The notes below the pieces were generated by a model. It was not told where the DNA came from, did not search any database, and was given only the letters and a program-made list of their open reading frames with translations. From positions 1,550,001-1,614,000 of the forward strand of contig CATNEN010000014.1 in assembly GCA_950097015.1 (NCBI GenBank): a DNA stretch of 64,000 nucleotides. Reading direction: 5' to 3'. Source of the stretch: Macrostomum hystrix (Eukaryota > Platyhelminthes > Macrostomidae). Below, piece after piece: positions 20,611-32,229 of the stretch. Each line of letters begins with the position of its first letter. Position 1 is the stretch's first letter. The position numbers and the translations under genes are program-made.

Positions 20611-21131
20611 GCATTATTTTTGCAGCATTTTTTGGCAAGATCATGACTTGAACTTAATCGTCCTTAAGCACAGAAACAGAGCAACTTATTGAGCTACTTT
20701 CCAGAGGAAATTTCTACTGAACAATAAGGAGTACACTCTCCACATCCAAGACATCCACACCAAGTTAAGGTATACAGACACCTTAAAAAGACACCTTGTA
20801 AAATAAAGACACCTTAAAAAACAGGTAATGAGCAGGTACAAATGAGGCTATTTCCGAATTTCTGTGTGTGCAGCCTCCGGTTTTTTGTTACGCCATTCAA
20901 AAGCTGCTATAAATTTCCAAAATATTTCCATATTAATGGTTAGTTTTTTATTCCTGATTATAATTAACGTAATTTTTTGTCACCGTTATCGCAACAAGGA
21001 TTATTACGAGTGGCGCTGCCAAACGCACTGTCGTGTCAGATCTCAGATCACACGATTCCATGTAAGACAAATCACTGTTCTGCGCATACAAACGAAACTT
21101 CAGAGCAAGTGGAACAAAAGCGGTTTGTAGC
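20611..21131. repeat. Dispersed repeat R1, inner part (inverted copy)
   Basis: No gene is supported. The segment 21030-21130 read on the minus strand matches 30296-30420 (TCTGAAGTTTCGTTTGTATG and GCGCAGAACAGT), so it belongs to the same dispersed family as 22010-22203. The minus strand contains CTGAGATCTGACAC once, the sequence that is amplified as a 19-bp satellite at 30380. Confidence 0.6.
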
Positions 21132-21941
21132 CAAGGACCACTAGAAGAAGAAAAAATCTTCATAAAATTCGTCGAAGCAACATATTTTGTAAGTTATATC
21201 AAAAGAAGCGCTTTGTATCTGCTTCCTAAGAAAAGTTATCAACACTTTAAGGTGAGAAAAGTGAAAAGTTCCTATCTCGTTAGTGTATTTGTTGTACTTT
21301 TTCGTATTGTCGGCAGTTCGCCAACGCGGTAGTGGGGGTTCGGGTACGGACCGCCCAAAGCTTGCCGGGGGTAGAGGGAGGGGAAGCAGCGACCCTCGAG
21401 GCGTCCAGACACTCCGAGGAGAGACGGGATGGACTTGGAGCGTACCGACACTCGCTAAGCCCTGACTGAAGGTTTTCACTGCGAGCGGGTAGCCACTCGA
21501 CAGCCCAAGAGAGAGGTAGATGATGGTCTGGAAGCGTACCGACACTTCGCAGACTCGAGGAAGACTCTGGAGGAGAAGGATGATGGTGAGCTTTTGGCAG
21601 CAGCCGAGGTCGGGCAGAGGAACAAGATTCGATAATAAATAAATAAATAACGCGTGAATGCTTTTCTTACCAGGAGGGGTTGAACGTTGAACTCATGCAA
21701 TTGTGCTTCAGGCTGCGTGGTTTATTATGGATTCTACTTTCTACCGCTTTCCAATCGCTTCTAACTTTTAAATTAGCTTCGCCAACGTTCTCGCCCTAGT
21801 ACTCTGGAGGCGCGGGGGCTGGCCAGGGGTCGGGGCAAGGTCGTTATGAGACGCAGCTCACAACATATTTTTCCGTAAAAATCAGCCTTTAATAAACTTT
21901 CTAAGAAACGAAGTGTCCCGTCCTTCTTCTAGTGGTCCTTG
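21132..21941. mobile_element. 810-bp element with 19-bp perfect TIRs
   Basis: CAAGGACCACTAGAAGAAG (21132-21150) is the exact reverse complement of 21923-21941. The flanks, joined across it, match the uninterrupted R1 copy at 30267-30300, which serves as an empty site. No convincing coding sequence is inside; the interior has a GC-rich block (21300-21600) and a short AAAT microsatellite near 21633. No clear target duplication was seen, so the superfamily is unassigned. Confidence 0.7.
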
Positions 21942-22203
21942 CTGACTGCCTGCCAGGGTTAAGAGCATAAATGCAGCGGCGTTTGTGCCATAGACAGCGC
22001 AACTTCCCTTGCGAACGCGAAGTCTATTCCTTCATTCATTAAATTGCTTTTGAATTTAAATTGCGCACGATTGCTTAGTATATATTTTATTAAATCACAA
22101 AACATCCGATATTTGAGAAACTAAAGTGCGTAGCTAAAAAACCGGTCTAACCTCAGATGATAGAATTATAGAAAAACAATTCTATCTTGTAAATGATGTA
22201 GCA
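21942..22203 (-). repeat. Dispersed repeat R1, outer part (inverted copy)
   Basis: Reverse complement of the 487-690 family plus an extension (GCACAAACGCCGCTGCATTT, CTGTCTATGG) shared with 30220-30285. It links the inverted minisatellite to the sequence interrupted by the 810-bp element. Confidence 0.75.
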
Positions 22204-22754
22204 TAGTATAGTATGTCCTTATTCCTCAGCCCTCATTCAGTCTCTCCCTCAGCCCTCATTCAGTCTCTCCCTCAGCCCTCATTCAGTCGATTCCTCAGCC
22301 CTCATTCAGTCTCTCCCTCAGCCCTCATTCAGTCTCTGCCTCAACCCTCATTCAGTCGATTCTTCAGCCCTCATTCAGTCTCTCCCTCAGCCCTCGTTCA
22401 GTCTCTGCCTCAGCCCTCATTCAGTCTCTCCCTCAGCCCTCATTCAGTCTCTCCCTCAGCCCTCATTCAGTCGATTCTTCAGCCCTCATTCAGTCTCTCC
22501 CTCAGCCCTCATTCAGTCTCTGCCTCAACCCTCATTCAGTCGATTCTTCAGCCCTCATTCAGTCTCTCCCTCAGCCCTCGTTCAGTCGATTCCTCAGCCC
22601 TCATTCAGTCTCTCCCTCAGCCCTTGTTCAGTCGATTCCTCAGCACTCATTCAGTCTCTCCCTCAGCCCTCATTCAGTCGATTCCTCAGCCCTCATTCAG
22701 TCTCTCCCTCAGCCCTCGTTCAGTCGATTCCTCAGCCCTCATTCAGTCTCTCCC
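22204..22754 (-). repeat. 23-bp minisatellite after Ig/TM copy B
   Basis: About 24 units of the same 23-bp repeat as 179-486, in inverse orientation, with more variants (GATTCTTCA, CTCTGCCTC, CCTCGTTC). It begins at the end of copy B and because of a frameshift contributes its last codons. The long plus-strand Ser/Pro/Leu frame over it is a repeat artefact. Confidence 0.9.
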
Positions 22755-25586
22755 TCAGCCCTCGTTCAGTCGATTCCTCAGCGCTCCTTCTCGATCAGCA
22801 TGTGGGTCTGGCCGGTGTTTCTGCGCAGCGGTAACAGAATCAGGGCGGCAATCAGCAGCAGCAGCAGCGCCACCAGGCTCGTTCTCTCGGGACATCACCT
22901 TGCCCTGAGCGAATAGAATGACATGGATGAATTTAATAAAAGTGGGGATTTCAGGTAACTAAAAAACTGGAATTGGGATATCAGGTGAATATAGAACTAG
23001 AAGTGGGATATCAGGTAACTATAGAACTGGAAGTGGTATTTCAGGTGAATATAGAACTGGAAGTGGGATATCAGGTGAATATAGAACTGGAAGTGGGATA
23101 TCAGGTGAATATAGAACTGGAAGTGGGGAAATCAGCAGGGATCAGAAGTGCTGAACATCCCGGCGCATTATTCATAGAAACAGGCAAAGGCGCACCTGGA
23201 AGTCGATGCTCAGGACGATTGACTGCAGACTGCTGGTCACATCAAAGTCAGTTGAGTAGAAGCAGCGAGGATCGGCCCTGCAGTCTTTGTCACCGGCAGC
23301 TCCATCCTTAGAACCGTACCTGTCTTTGTGCATCCGAAGGTTCGCCAGGTCGGCGAGGCTGACGGAGCCGGGCCGGTAGCGGAGGTTGAAGACAGGCGTG
23401 AGGGTCTTGCGCTTCTGCAGCTCGGCAAGAACTTTCTCGTCCGAGATTGGGAGGACCTGTCGGGCGGTGAAGAGTCGGTAAAGTCGCGAGTGAGAGAAGG
23501 CGGGAAATAACGGGTCCATTAAATTTTATTTCCAACCGCGCACCTTAAATGACAGTCGATTTGTATTGCTATCGAATAAGATTTCGGACACGCCTGGCTG
23601 GTTGATGATGGCCAGGTCGGTGAGGTAGACATTGTCAATCTTGAACATGGCGACCACTTCGACGTCGAATTGCTTCAGATAGGCAGTCAATTCCGGTTTG
23701 AAAGCTACCGCGAACTCGGCGCCGGTGATGGTGGAGCAGTGCTGCATGGAGCAGTTCCTGGCCATACTCAAATCAAAGCTCTCAGGCCCTGGACGCTGCA
23801 AGAAGAGGACATTGCTGCCAGACTCTACCGAGTATTTCGGCATGCCGATCTTCTCCGCATCGCCGGGGCTCACGGTGGCGCGGCACACAATGCGATGCGA
23901 GAAATCCCTGCCCATGGACGATTTGCGCGGCGGGACACTGTCAATCGTTATGTTGATGGTTCGCCTGCCCGGCACTGAGGTCACCGTGTCAACAGTGACA
24001 GGCTGGCGCGGACTAAACAGCGAGTTGAATTCGTCCAACTGCATCTCCTTCCACGTAGAGGCTTTACGCCCAGCCGATGTTGAGAACACGGCACTGGTAA
24101 CCACCTGGTCCAAGTTGCTAAAAAATGTGGTGCAGTTGTAAGACATGGACTCGCCTTCCATTGCGTAGATCCTGGGCGGCAGGTTGCCGGATACTGCACT
24201 CGAGCTTTCAAATGGCTTATAGCTGAAATGTGGCATGCTGACAATATGTACATTGAATGTGAAGCTAACACCACCGGCCTCGCAAGTGTACTGGCCAGAG
24301 TGACTGTTGTCCACGGTCTCCGTGAACTCAATGACATTGCCAGTCTTTGAGACTCGGATGCCGTCAACATTTGCCCAATCAATGAACATCGATGGCACTA
24401 ACGTCCATCGATTATTGTCTTTGCTGATGTGCGTAAATCTGTAGGTCGTCAGGGGGTCGGTGCAGATGATCGGGCAGACAAGAGGCGTGGTGTCCATGCC
24501 AGAGAAGATAAAAATAGGATCATTGCTCAGGTTGGCCGGCAGCTTGCAACCGGCATTGGTGCCCTGCCTGGTGTACATTACTTCATATTTGGATATCCTC
24601 TGTTTGATGGCTAAAGTGCTGTCATAGGGCTTTAACTGACCGGAGAACGAGAGTGTGGCGCAGATGCTGAATTGAGAGGAAGACATCTTATCGAACATGC
24701 TAGCAACGATGCTGCTGAGGCCGTAGGCTGCATAGTGCAGCTCGCCAGTGGCTAGATTCAAGTGCATATGCTTCAACAGCCGCCGTCCTACTTCCTCCAG
24801 ATTGGAATTATAATTGACAAACGTGGCGGTAGATATCATCTGGGACCTATCACAGGGCCATGCATCAAAACTGAGCAATCCACCAATGTTGATTTTTGAC
24901 CTGAGAAAGGCTGGTGCCGACTTAAGCGCACTAACAATGCTTTGATCAATGAATTTCACGCTGCCAAAATCTGATGCCATCCTGAAATTCATCAAGAATT
25001 CATATGCTTCTGGAGTGAGGAATCTCAGCATGGCATTTGAGCCAGACACCGGTTCGCTGTTCCAGTTTCCCAGGGGCTCCAGGCTCCACACGAAGACGCT
25101 ATTGGACTGGAGCTTCAAATCCGGCTGCCCAGACACGCGGACCTGCACGGAGAGCTCTAGCTTCTTCCTAAAGACATCAACCGACGGCAATGAAGAAGGC
25201 TCAAGAATGAATTTGAATGCGTTCGGCTTGCCTTTAACTGGCTGCAAGGAGAATGGGATCGGAGTATTTTTACACTGCAGCTCGTGACCAGTCACGGCTG
25301 ACAAGTCCAGATCGAGCCCGGCGCTGGTATCCGGGCACTTGTACTTGAGAACAGCTGAGTAGCCTATCTGCTGGTTTCTTTTGCCAACAAGAGAAATTTT
25401 GATTGTAAAGCTTTGCTTCGGCATCAGAATGGCGAACATGTTGGGGCCGCCAACCTCCCACACATCATACCTGGAGAGGAGGATCTTGCCAGTCTGGGTA
25501 TAATTGAAGCGCACTTTCTCGGTGTTCTCGGACACTACAAAGCTGGCGCATGCCAGCCAGAGCAACAGAATGCTTTGGGAAAGCAT
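22755..25586 (-). CDS. Ig-like secreted or membrane protein gene, copy B (3 exons)
   Basis: Exon 1 (25586-23544): ATG chosen because MLSQSILLLWLACASFVVS is a clear signal peptide and a TTTGTTGCAG acceptor lies just upstream. The ectodomain of about 650 residues has many Cys and N-glycosylation sequons; an Ig-like domain lies at about residues 370-450 with CPIICTD and SHSGQYTCEAG (the paired Cys and YxC motif). Exon 2 (23456-23196) is joined by AAG|GT and CAG| sites in phase 0, giving VLPISDEKVLAELQ to SIVLSIDFQ. Exon 3 (22904-22755) corresponds to the TM exon of copy A, but an indel shifts it so phase-0 reading gives an Ala-rich then basic tail ending inside the minisatellite. An alternative acceptor 18 bp further in (CCCGAG) would restore the hydrophobic frame. 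Family not recognised; surface recognition or adhesion is an inference. Confidence 0.7.
22965..23130. repeat. 30-bp tandem repeat in intron 2 of copy B
   Basis: Six imperfect units of 30 bp containing GGGATATCAGGTGAATATAG and AACTGGAAGT. It lies between exons 2 and 3. The open frame over it is artefactual. Confidence 0.85.
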
Positions 25587-26690
25587 GGGCTGCAACAAAT
25601 GAACTCCTGCAATTAGGCTTAACATTCATTGTTTCATAGTATTACACAGGTGGTAATTTAAATGCAATAAAAAAACAATTACTCAGATTATTGAGCTCAT
25701 TGCAGAAAAATAGAATTGGCATTTAAATAAGGCAACAGCTGGTGGCTTTTTGAGTATCACTATAGTTTAAAAGAGAAACTCGAAGAGAAATAAATACCGT
25801 AAAAATGAATTTAGAACAAATTAACAACTATTATTTGTCATTTCTAAAAACGTATTTGCAGAAGCCTGTGTTATAGGTAAAAATTTGATTTATTATCACT
25901 GCGTGCTTATAAATAATTACATACATTTTCTAAAAACAAAGATTTTGTATAATCTTGGAAGGCTATAACGCTTCTGCAACACTATGAAAATTAAAAAAGT
26001 AAATCTAGATATTAAAGTAACATTTTCTAGCAAAAACATTTTAGAGGATTTGGCCTACAGATTTGACAGCTTTGATATAGTTGGTCATATATGATAATAT
26101 ATTCAAACAAGGACTATACATCAATGTACACATGTAACATTCGAACATTACTTAAAGATTTGCACTTACCCGAGAAGACTAAATTTTGAATCTAGGAGCC
26201 CATGATACTAGCTTCATTTAATTGTAAAATGATTGATAAGCCAATATGAACTTAATTGTTTATTGATAATAGGTACAAAAGTACAAATAGGACAGCAATG
26301 AAACAACAACATCCAAAATGCAGTGGTGTTTTATGCACATAAATATACGAGTATTTTAATCTAAATATATCAATTGATTTTAAATTTATAATCAGCTGAT
26401 GTTTTGTGTTTAAGCTTGTGAAAAAAATTTGAAATTTAGATTTTTACTTCAAATATTTGAGTTTTTGGAAAGGTGCAATTCGATTATTTAAATATGACTG
26501 TAAATTTTGAAATTGATTTTTGCTAGCTAATAGGGAGCAGATTTCTTTTATAAAAGTGGATCTGTTGATTTGTCTATGAGTGGATTTTCCTAGATATGTA
26601 AATGCAAATATGTTGGTTATTATTTCTTTTTCTCATTCCCCACTTACTTTTTCTGATCTACAATTTTACCTTCTCTCATTCATGACTTAT
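25587..26690. other. AT-rich upstream region of Ig/TM copy B
   Basis: No coding sequence, tandem repeat or element end was found. It is AT-rich throughout and should contain the 5' UTR exon and promoter of copy B, but no TATA or initiator can be assigned with confidence. Confidence 0.4.
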
Positions 26691-26699
26691 TCTCCCTTG

Positions 26700-27018
26700 T
26701 CATAGATATCGTTTTGCCTCAAAAGAGAAGAAAAGCAGAGAGAGAGAAGTGATAGATAATGAAGAAGACAGAAATAACAGAGAGAGTAGAAAAGAAGAAG
26801 AAAAAAAAAGCAAAAGAGAAGGAGAAAAAGCTGAGTAGAAGAGACAGAGAATAAAACAGCGAGAGAGAAGAAGAGAAGAAAAGCAGAGGGAGAGAATTGA
26901 TAAGAATAATTAAAAGAAGAAAACCATAAAAATAGTAGAAGAGAAAGAAAGTGGAAGTAAAGGAGAAGAAAATCAAAGAGTTGAGGAGAATAAAAAGAAA
27001 GAAGTAAAAAAGAAGAGT
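26700..27018 (+). repeat. Purine-rich (GA/AAG) low-complexity tract
   Basis: About 320 bp in which the plus strand is almost entirely A and G (AGAGAAGAAAAGCAGAGAGA and similar). Minus-strand Phe/Leu/Ser frames are compositional artefacts. It ends where Gypsy Gag coding begins. Confidence 0.8.
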
Positions 27019-27040
27019 TTTTGCCATCCACATGAGTTCC

Positions 27041-27651
27041 TCACTCACTATCGGTCTCTTGGTCCCAGATGATGAGTTTTTCAGCGAGATCGTTGTTTCT
27101 CAGACCATGGCAGAACCGAGCTCTGATCAGGGACTTTGCTTCAGTGAGCGAGAGACACGCCAATCTGGTGTAGGACACTAGTCTGTCAAAGACTGACATA
27201 GACTTGTTGCTGGTCTGGGCTGCGGCTTCCTGTTCCACATATTCTTTGTCCTTCTTTGTCCGTTAGTGTACCTATCCTTGAGCACATCGAGAGCAGTCTC
27301 GGCATCTAGGCATCTGGTCGCCGGTGAATGATCAGGTATGACATCAGTTGGGCCTCCCAGGAGTCGAACTTCATTTTCGACTGATAAGCCGGTGGAGGGC
27401 GGAGCTTAGTCATACCCGACAGCGACGGCGACGGCGAGGAATGAGAGGATTGGGAGGACTGGCAAGGCGCTCCTCCAGCATCCTATGAAGGTTGCCAAGG
27501 TCTGGGCGAGCATGACCTGCTTGTTAAAACAAGGGGCAGCGGCGGCAGCTTCGCCAGCATGCTCTGGGAATTTGGATTCGGTGGATGCCGACACTGCGGC
27601 GTTTCCACCGCCCGGTGGCGCCATGACCTGGTTTTCCCCGTTGTCTGACAT
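27041..27651 (-). pseudogene. Gypsy Gag fragment
   Basis: Starts at ATG 27651 (MSDNGENQVMAPPGGGN), an Ala/Pro-rich N-terminus, and continues through frame breaks into a capsid-like part: KMKFDSWEAQLMSYLI near 27375 and RARFCHGLRNNDLAEKLI near 27110. This pattern (a hydrophobic helix, then FxxGLRxxxLxxKL) is typical of Ty3/Gypsy Gag. It lies downstream of an LTR and leader on the same strand, and ends at the purine-rich tract with no pol. Confidence 0.65.
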
Positions 27652-28306
27652 GGTGTCGCAACGGCAGACAGCAAGAGCAACCACAGGGAGAGGCCTGTGT
27701 CAGGCAGTTGGAACAGAATGGAGTGAAAGCAGAATCAAGCTAAATCGAAGTGATGCCGAGGATTGCGGGTGTGTAGGGCGAGATGGCGAGGGAAGGTGAG
27801 TTTAATACTTGCCTGACTGGGGCAAACCACACAAATCCTCCTACAGGGGAGAATCCTATCACGCAAATCCCTAAGCTAACAGTCAGGCGATAGTCCCTGC
27901 AAATAATTTTACACAGCGGGACAACCTGGCACTGCGGAATAGTTCAACGCCTTGTCGACAGCTGACGGTGACCGGACTGCTTGCTCGGCGCGGTACACTC
28001 GCTCGCCACGGATCTTCGGACCGGGGCCGGACTCTTTAAGAGCCACGCAGTCGAGCCCACCTTGATGTAGCATACCCGAAACCCACGGGCTAAACTCCTC
28101 TAGAGTCACGCAGTCGAGCCCACCTCGATGTACTCGTAGCATACCCGAAACCCACGGGCTGAACTCCTCCAGAGTCACGCAGTCGAGCCCACACGATGAT
28201 GCGGCAACAGCGGTGCTCACACCCATGGCACGATGATGGCCGCTGGTCTCGCAGTTGGAAGCCGACAGTGCAGAGCAGAGCCTCGGTGGGACCTCCAAAA
28301 TTTATG
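27652..28306 (-). other. Gypsy leader region
   Basis: Between the LTR and Gag. Immediately after the LTR, minus-strand TTTTGGAGGTCCCACCGAG has the look of a primer-binding site. A 25-codon segment (GGLDCVTLEEFSPWVSGML) is repeated about three times at 28040-28190, a tandem duplication of 72-80 bp. The open frame here has no recognised domain. Confidence 0.5.
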
Positions 28307-28944
28307 TGACGATGAGTTCCGGCTGTGCTGGATTGGCAATGGCAAATTGACTTACCATTTATATCGTTATAACAGAGATATAACTTTTCTACAGCACTAA
28401 GTAAAGTGCTGTAGCGGTATCTCTAAGTTTGTATTTGTAGATTTCATTTACTCTGCTGGTGACGATATTGTATTTGTACACGGCGAACAAGGTCGGGTTG
28501 CAACGCAGATGGGGGGCGTGACTGGTCAATGAATGGCAGTGGCATTCGTAGACGAACAGATCGTTGCAATGATGGATTTACAGATAGTGGCAGTGGTGGA
28601 CTAACAAAGAGTAGCTATTGTGACTAACTCAGGAGAACAGGTGGCGAGTCTTGGCAGGCAGAGCAGCGCAGTGCGAAGCGGCAGTGGAAGAGTTCGCTCG
28701 GGCGGGGATCGGCAATAAATAGGCCGGCGCAAATTTTAACAAATTGTATACTGCAGTGCGGGATTGGCTAGAAAATGAACAGCCAGTTGACCTTTGCAGA
28801 TGAGCGTGGACGATTGGCATGAGCGATTGGCTGAGAAGAAAGTAATCATCACGGGTGGCGCAAGGGACTCAATGTACGTTGACGTCTACTTCCAGTAGCA
28901 ATCTAAGAAGTAAACGGAATTGCAAAAATTGGGACAGCGTTACA
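28307..28944 (-). mobile_element. 5' LTR of a second Gypsy element
   Basis: Minus strand: starts TGTAACGCTGTCCC at 28944 and ends CATCGTCACA at 28307, giving TG...CA ends and a length of 638 bp. It is followed by the primer-binding-like sequence and Gag. No partner LTR is in the window. Its ends resemble those of the LTR at 18464-19519 (TGTGACGA) only in the terminal bases. Confidence 0.6.
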
Positions 28945-29935
28945 TTAATTTAAATTTCATAGCGCCTACTGCAGGAAGTGACAACGTCACGTTAAGAAAA
29001 ATATGTACCTCAGTTAAAGCATTATTTGAGTAAGTTATATAGTGTATTATGATATAGTATAGTATACACTATGACAAAGTTGTTTAAGATACTTCAAGCG
29101 GAGTTATAAAAATACGAGCGTAATATCTTTTTAAAATAAATAAATTTATTTATAATAAATTTTATTAAAAGTACATATCTAAATAAGACGTACGAGTATG
29201 ACTCGAACCTGGGCCACTCTCAACACAGGCAGACACCGCTGAGTTTCAGAAGTTGTTTGCATTAACTGCGACATCCGCATATTAGTATGCGATTCGCAAT
29301 AGAAACTTCCTCTTTAGCATCAATTTAGCATCAAGACACGAGTTATTTTGCATTGGCGACACATGTATATATCTAACAGCCTTAGTGGCACGTTTTTGGA
29401 AATTAGACACTTAAACGCACATTTAAACATCACTTTCACGTCTATACGACTGATCTAACGAAATCTAGAGCCAGAAGTTGTGCAATTTTACAACAAACTA
29501 TACCGTTTTTTTCTTTAGAGTTAAGTAAAGTTGTATTTGTCCTAGCACTTTCACGTACGTCATAGTTCAGCTATTTGAGCATCGAATAAAAAAATCTCAA
29601 AAATCGTTGCGCAAAAAAATAATTCGACTTTAAAACTTCTACCCCCTGTTTTGTACATTTTATATGTCACATGTGAAAAGTACCTGTTAGAAATGGTCAT
29701 CTACTCAAGTGCTTGGCGTCGTTGGAAAGACCATTTGACACCAAACTCGAAATAATTGGGTCCCTTTTCTATAAAATCGTAACACAACGTCTGTCTGAGA
29801 AGAGAGACCCTCGCCTCAAATTTATCTGGATTTTGAGTCGCTGCTCAGCCACCGTTCGATTTGAAGACTAAAAAGTGTACTCGATTGTGCTACCGTGTGT
29901 TTGACACAAGGCTATGAAGGTCCCATGTCAGCAGC
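28945..29935. other. Gene-free AT-rich stretch with a SINE-like unit
   Basis: No gene. At about 29130-29270 the minus strand carries a tRNA-like head with box B AGGTTCGAGT (29201-29210) followed by an AT-rich tail (TTTATTATAAATAAATTTAT), suggesting a tRNA-derived SINE; box A (CTCAGCGGTG) is weak. The rest, including 29560-29930, shows nothing recognisable. Confidence 0.45.
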
Positions 29936-30379
29936 TGAGGGAGTGACTGAACGAGGGCTGAGGAATAAGGACATACTATGCTACATATGGATATACTATG
30001 CCACATAACTTACTAGATATAATTGTTTTTCTATAATTTTAGCAACCGTGGTCAGTTTGGTGTTTTTATTCCAGCAACGCGCTTCAGTTTCTCAAATATC
30101 AGACGTTTTGTGATTCAATAAAGTAAATACTAAGCAATCGTCCGCACTTGAATTTGAAAAGCACTTTAAAAAGGAAAATTGTGTTCGCTACTGGTACTAC
30201 GCGTTCGCCGGTGGAGTTACACTGTCTATGGCACAAAAGCTGCAGAATTTATGCTCTTAGCCTCGGCAGGCAGTCTTACAAACTACTTTTGTTGCACTCG
30301 CTCTGAAGTTTCGTTTGTATGCGCAGAACAGTAATTCTGCGAACATGGAATAGTTTTATCTGTCCCTAGACAGTGCCTG
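29936..30379 (+). repeat. Dispersed repeat R1, copy 4 (most complete)
   Basis: Begins with one unit of the 23-bp minisatellite, then the R1 body (CTCAAATATCAGACGTTTTG), CTGTCTATGGCACAAA, and the uninterrupted region GCAGGCAGTCTTACAAAC where copy 3 carries the 810-bp element. It ends at the start of the 19-bp satellite. Confidence 0.75.
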
Positions 30380-30893
30380 AGATCTGGCACTAGACCTCAG
30401 ATCTGACACTAGACCTCAGATCTGGCACTAGAACTCAGATCTGGCACTAGACCTCAGATCTGACACTAGAACTCAGATCTGACACTAGAACTCAGATCTG
30501 ACACTAGAACTCAGATCTGACACTAGAACTCAGATCTGACACTAGAACTCAGATCTGACACTAGAACTCAGATCTGACACTAGAACTCAGATCTGACACT
30601 AGAACTCAGATCTGACACTAGAACTCAGATCTGACACTAGAACTCAGATCTGACACTAGAACTCAGATCTGACACTAGAACTCAGATCTGACACTAGAAC
30701 TCAGATCTGACACTAGAACTCAGATCTGACACTAGAACTCAGATCTGACACTAGAACTCAGATCTGACACTAGAACTCAGATCTGACACTAGAACTCAGA
30801 TCTGACACTAGAACTCAGATCTGACACTAGAACTCAGATCTGACACTAGAACTCAGATCTGACACTAGAACTCAGATCTGACACTAGAACTCA
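30380..30893 (+). repeat. 19-bp satellite (GATCTGACACTAGAACTCA)
   Basis: About 27 units of GATCTGACACTAGAACTCA. The first few differ (GATCTGGCACTAGACCTCA); the last ~24 are identical, indicating very recent amplification. Each unit spans an AGATCT palindrome. The seed, CTGAGATCTGACAC, is present once in the related R1 copy at about 21045. Confidence 0.95.
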
Positions 30894-31755
30894 GACGGAA
30901 ATTACCGTTCACTAATTACTTGTCAAGCCTGTAGTTTGTAGATTGAGGGCTTCCTGGACACTTATGTTTTCGCATACCTGAGCAACCGAACACTTTTCCT
31001 GGAAGTCTCGGCCAAGTTCACACCGCATGACAAGTGCTGCGAGGGTCGCAAACCCTACGATAATTCATGCTTTATGCAACTCCGAGGATAAATCATGCTT
31101 CCTCCTCGATAGTTCATGCATCCCTATTGATAATTCATGCTTTCCCCCGATAATTCATGCTTTATGCAACTCCGTGGATAAATCATGCTTCCTCCTCGAT
31201 AGTTCATGCATCCCTCTTGATATTCATGCTTTCCCCCGATAATTCATGCGACCCTCTCAATTATTCATGCTTATCCCTCGATACTTTTGGTAACCGCTTT
31301 GATAGTTTATGACTCCCCCTCAATAATTCATGCTTCCCATAGATAATTTCTGCTATTCAGTCGATAATTCATGCTTCCCATAGATAACTTCTGCTATTCA
31401 GTCGATAATTCATGCTTCCCACAGATAATTTCTGCTATTCAGTCGATAATTCATGCTTCCCATAGATAACTTCTGCTATTCAGTCGATAATTCATGCTTC
31501 CCATAGATAATTTCTGCTATTCAGTCGATAATTCATGCTTCCCATAGATAACTTCTGCTATTCAGTCGATAATTCATGCTTCCCATAGATAATTTCTGCT
31601 ATTCAGTCGATAATTCATGCTTCGTCATGGTCCCTCGACAAAGCATGCTACCCTCTCGACAAATCTTGCTACCCCTCGATAATTTATGCTACCCCCACTA
31701 TAAATAATGCTACTCTCAACATTTGATGAAGTTCCCTCAAAAGTACTTGCTGTTC
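30894..31755 (+). repeat. Composite array of GATAATTCATGCTT repeats
   Basis: From about 31060 the phrase GATAATTCATGCTT recurs. First there is a 118-bp block duplicated once (31061-31250), then seven copies of a 41-bp unit (31337-31620) joining GATAATTCATGCTTCCCATA to GATAATTTCTGCTATTCAGT plus one base. In these the third position alternates AATTT/AACTT in an 82-bp higher-order pattern. Decayed units continue to about 31755. Open frames here are artefacts. Confidence 0.9.
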
Positions 31756-32229
31756 CCTCGATAATGCATGAAACAACCTTAAGTAATCAAGCTATTCTTG
31801 ATTACTAGGGGGGGAAGTAAATAACGCTCTGAAGCCCTGACAAACATGCAAAAATCATTTAAATTTTCAATCACAATTTTATACTTATCTTTTCTTGAGA
31901 TATCTCCTTAAAAAATCGTGCTGTCTCCCGGATAATTCATGCTTCCCCTTAATAGTTCATGCTACCCCCTTGATAATTCATACCTTAATAATAATTGCAG
32001 GAGGGCTGTGGGCTATTGCACATCATCTGGTGACACTAGACCCTCAGCCAGCGGGAGGCAATTCTGCCCATTTCGCTGACTCCTGAGCACAAACGCACAC
32101 AGATACTGTACACAGGCATACACTCACACAGGTGTGTACATCTGCCCTGACTGTCTCATCGCCAGGTAGTGTACATGCAATTAACTGTGCCTTGGAGGTT
32201 GGCCCTCAAGGGCGTAAATTGCACGACAA
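31756..32229. other. Gene-free stretch
   Basis: Contains a few more degenerate GATAATTCATGC-like units (31915-31985) and a short CA-rich tract (32085-32140). No gene is supported. Confidence 0.4.

Noticed and set aside
23670-24141. Plus-strand ORFs opposite the Ig/TM exon
   Set aside because: Shadows of the minus-strand exon, which has a signal peptide, Ig motifs and splice sites.
26687-27048. Phe/Leu/Ser-rich ORFs on the minus strand
   Set aside because: Pure composition effect of a purine-rich tract.
30185-30210. Polinton excision footprint (TACTGGTACTACG beside CGTTCGC)
   Set aside because: Suggestive of a TIR remnant compared with other R1 copies, but too short to separate from chance.
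30380-31640. Possible CRISPR-like array
   Set aside because: Units are directly tandem with no unique spacers, and the window is eukaryotic.
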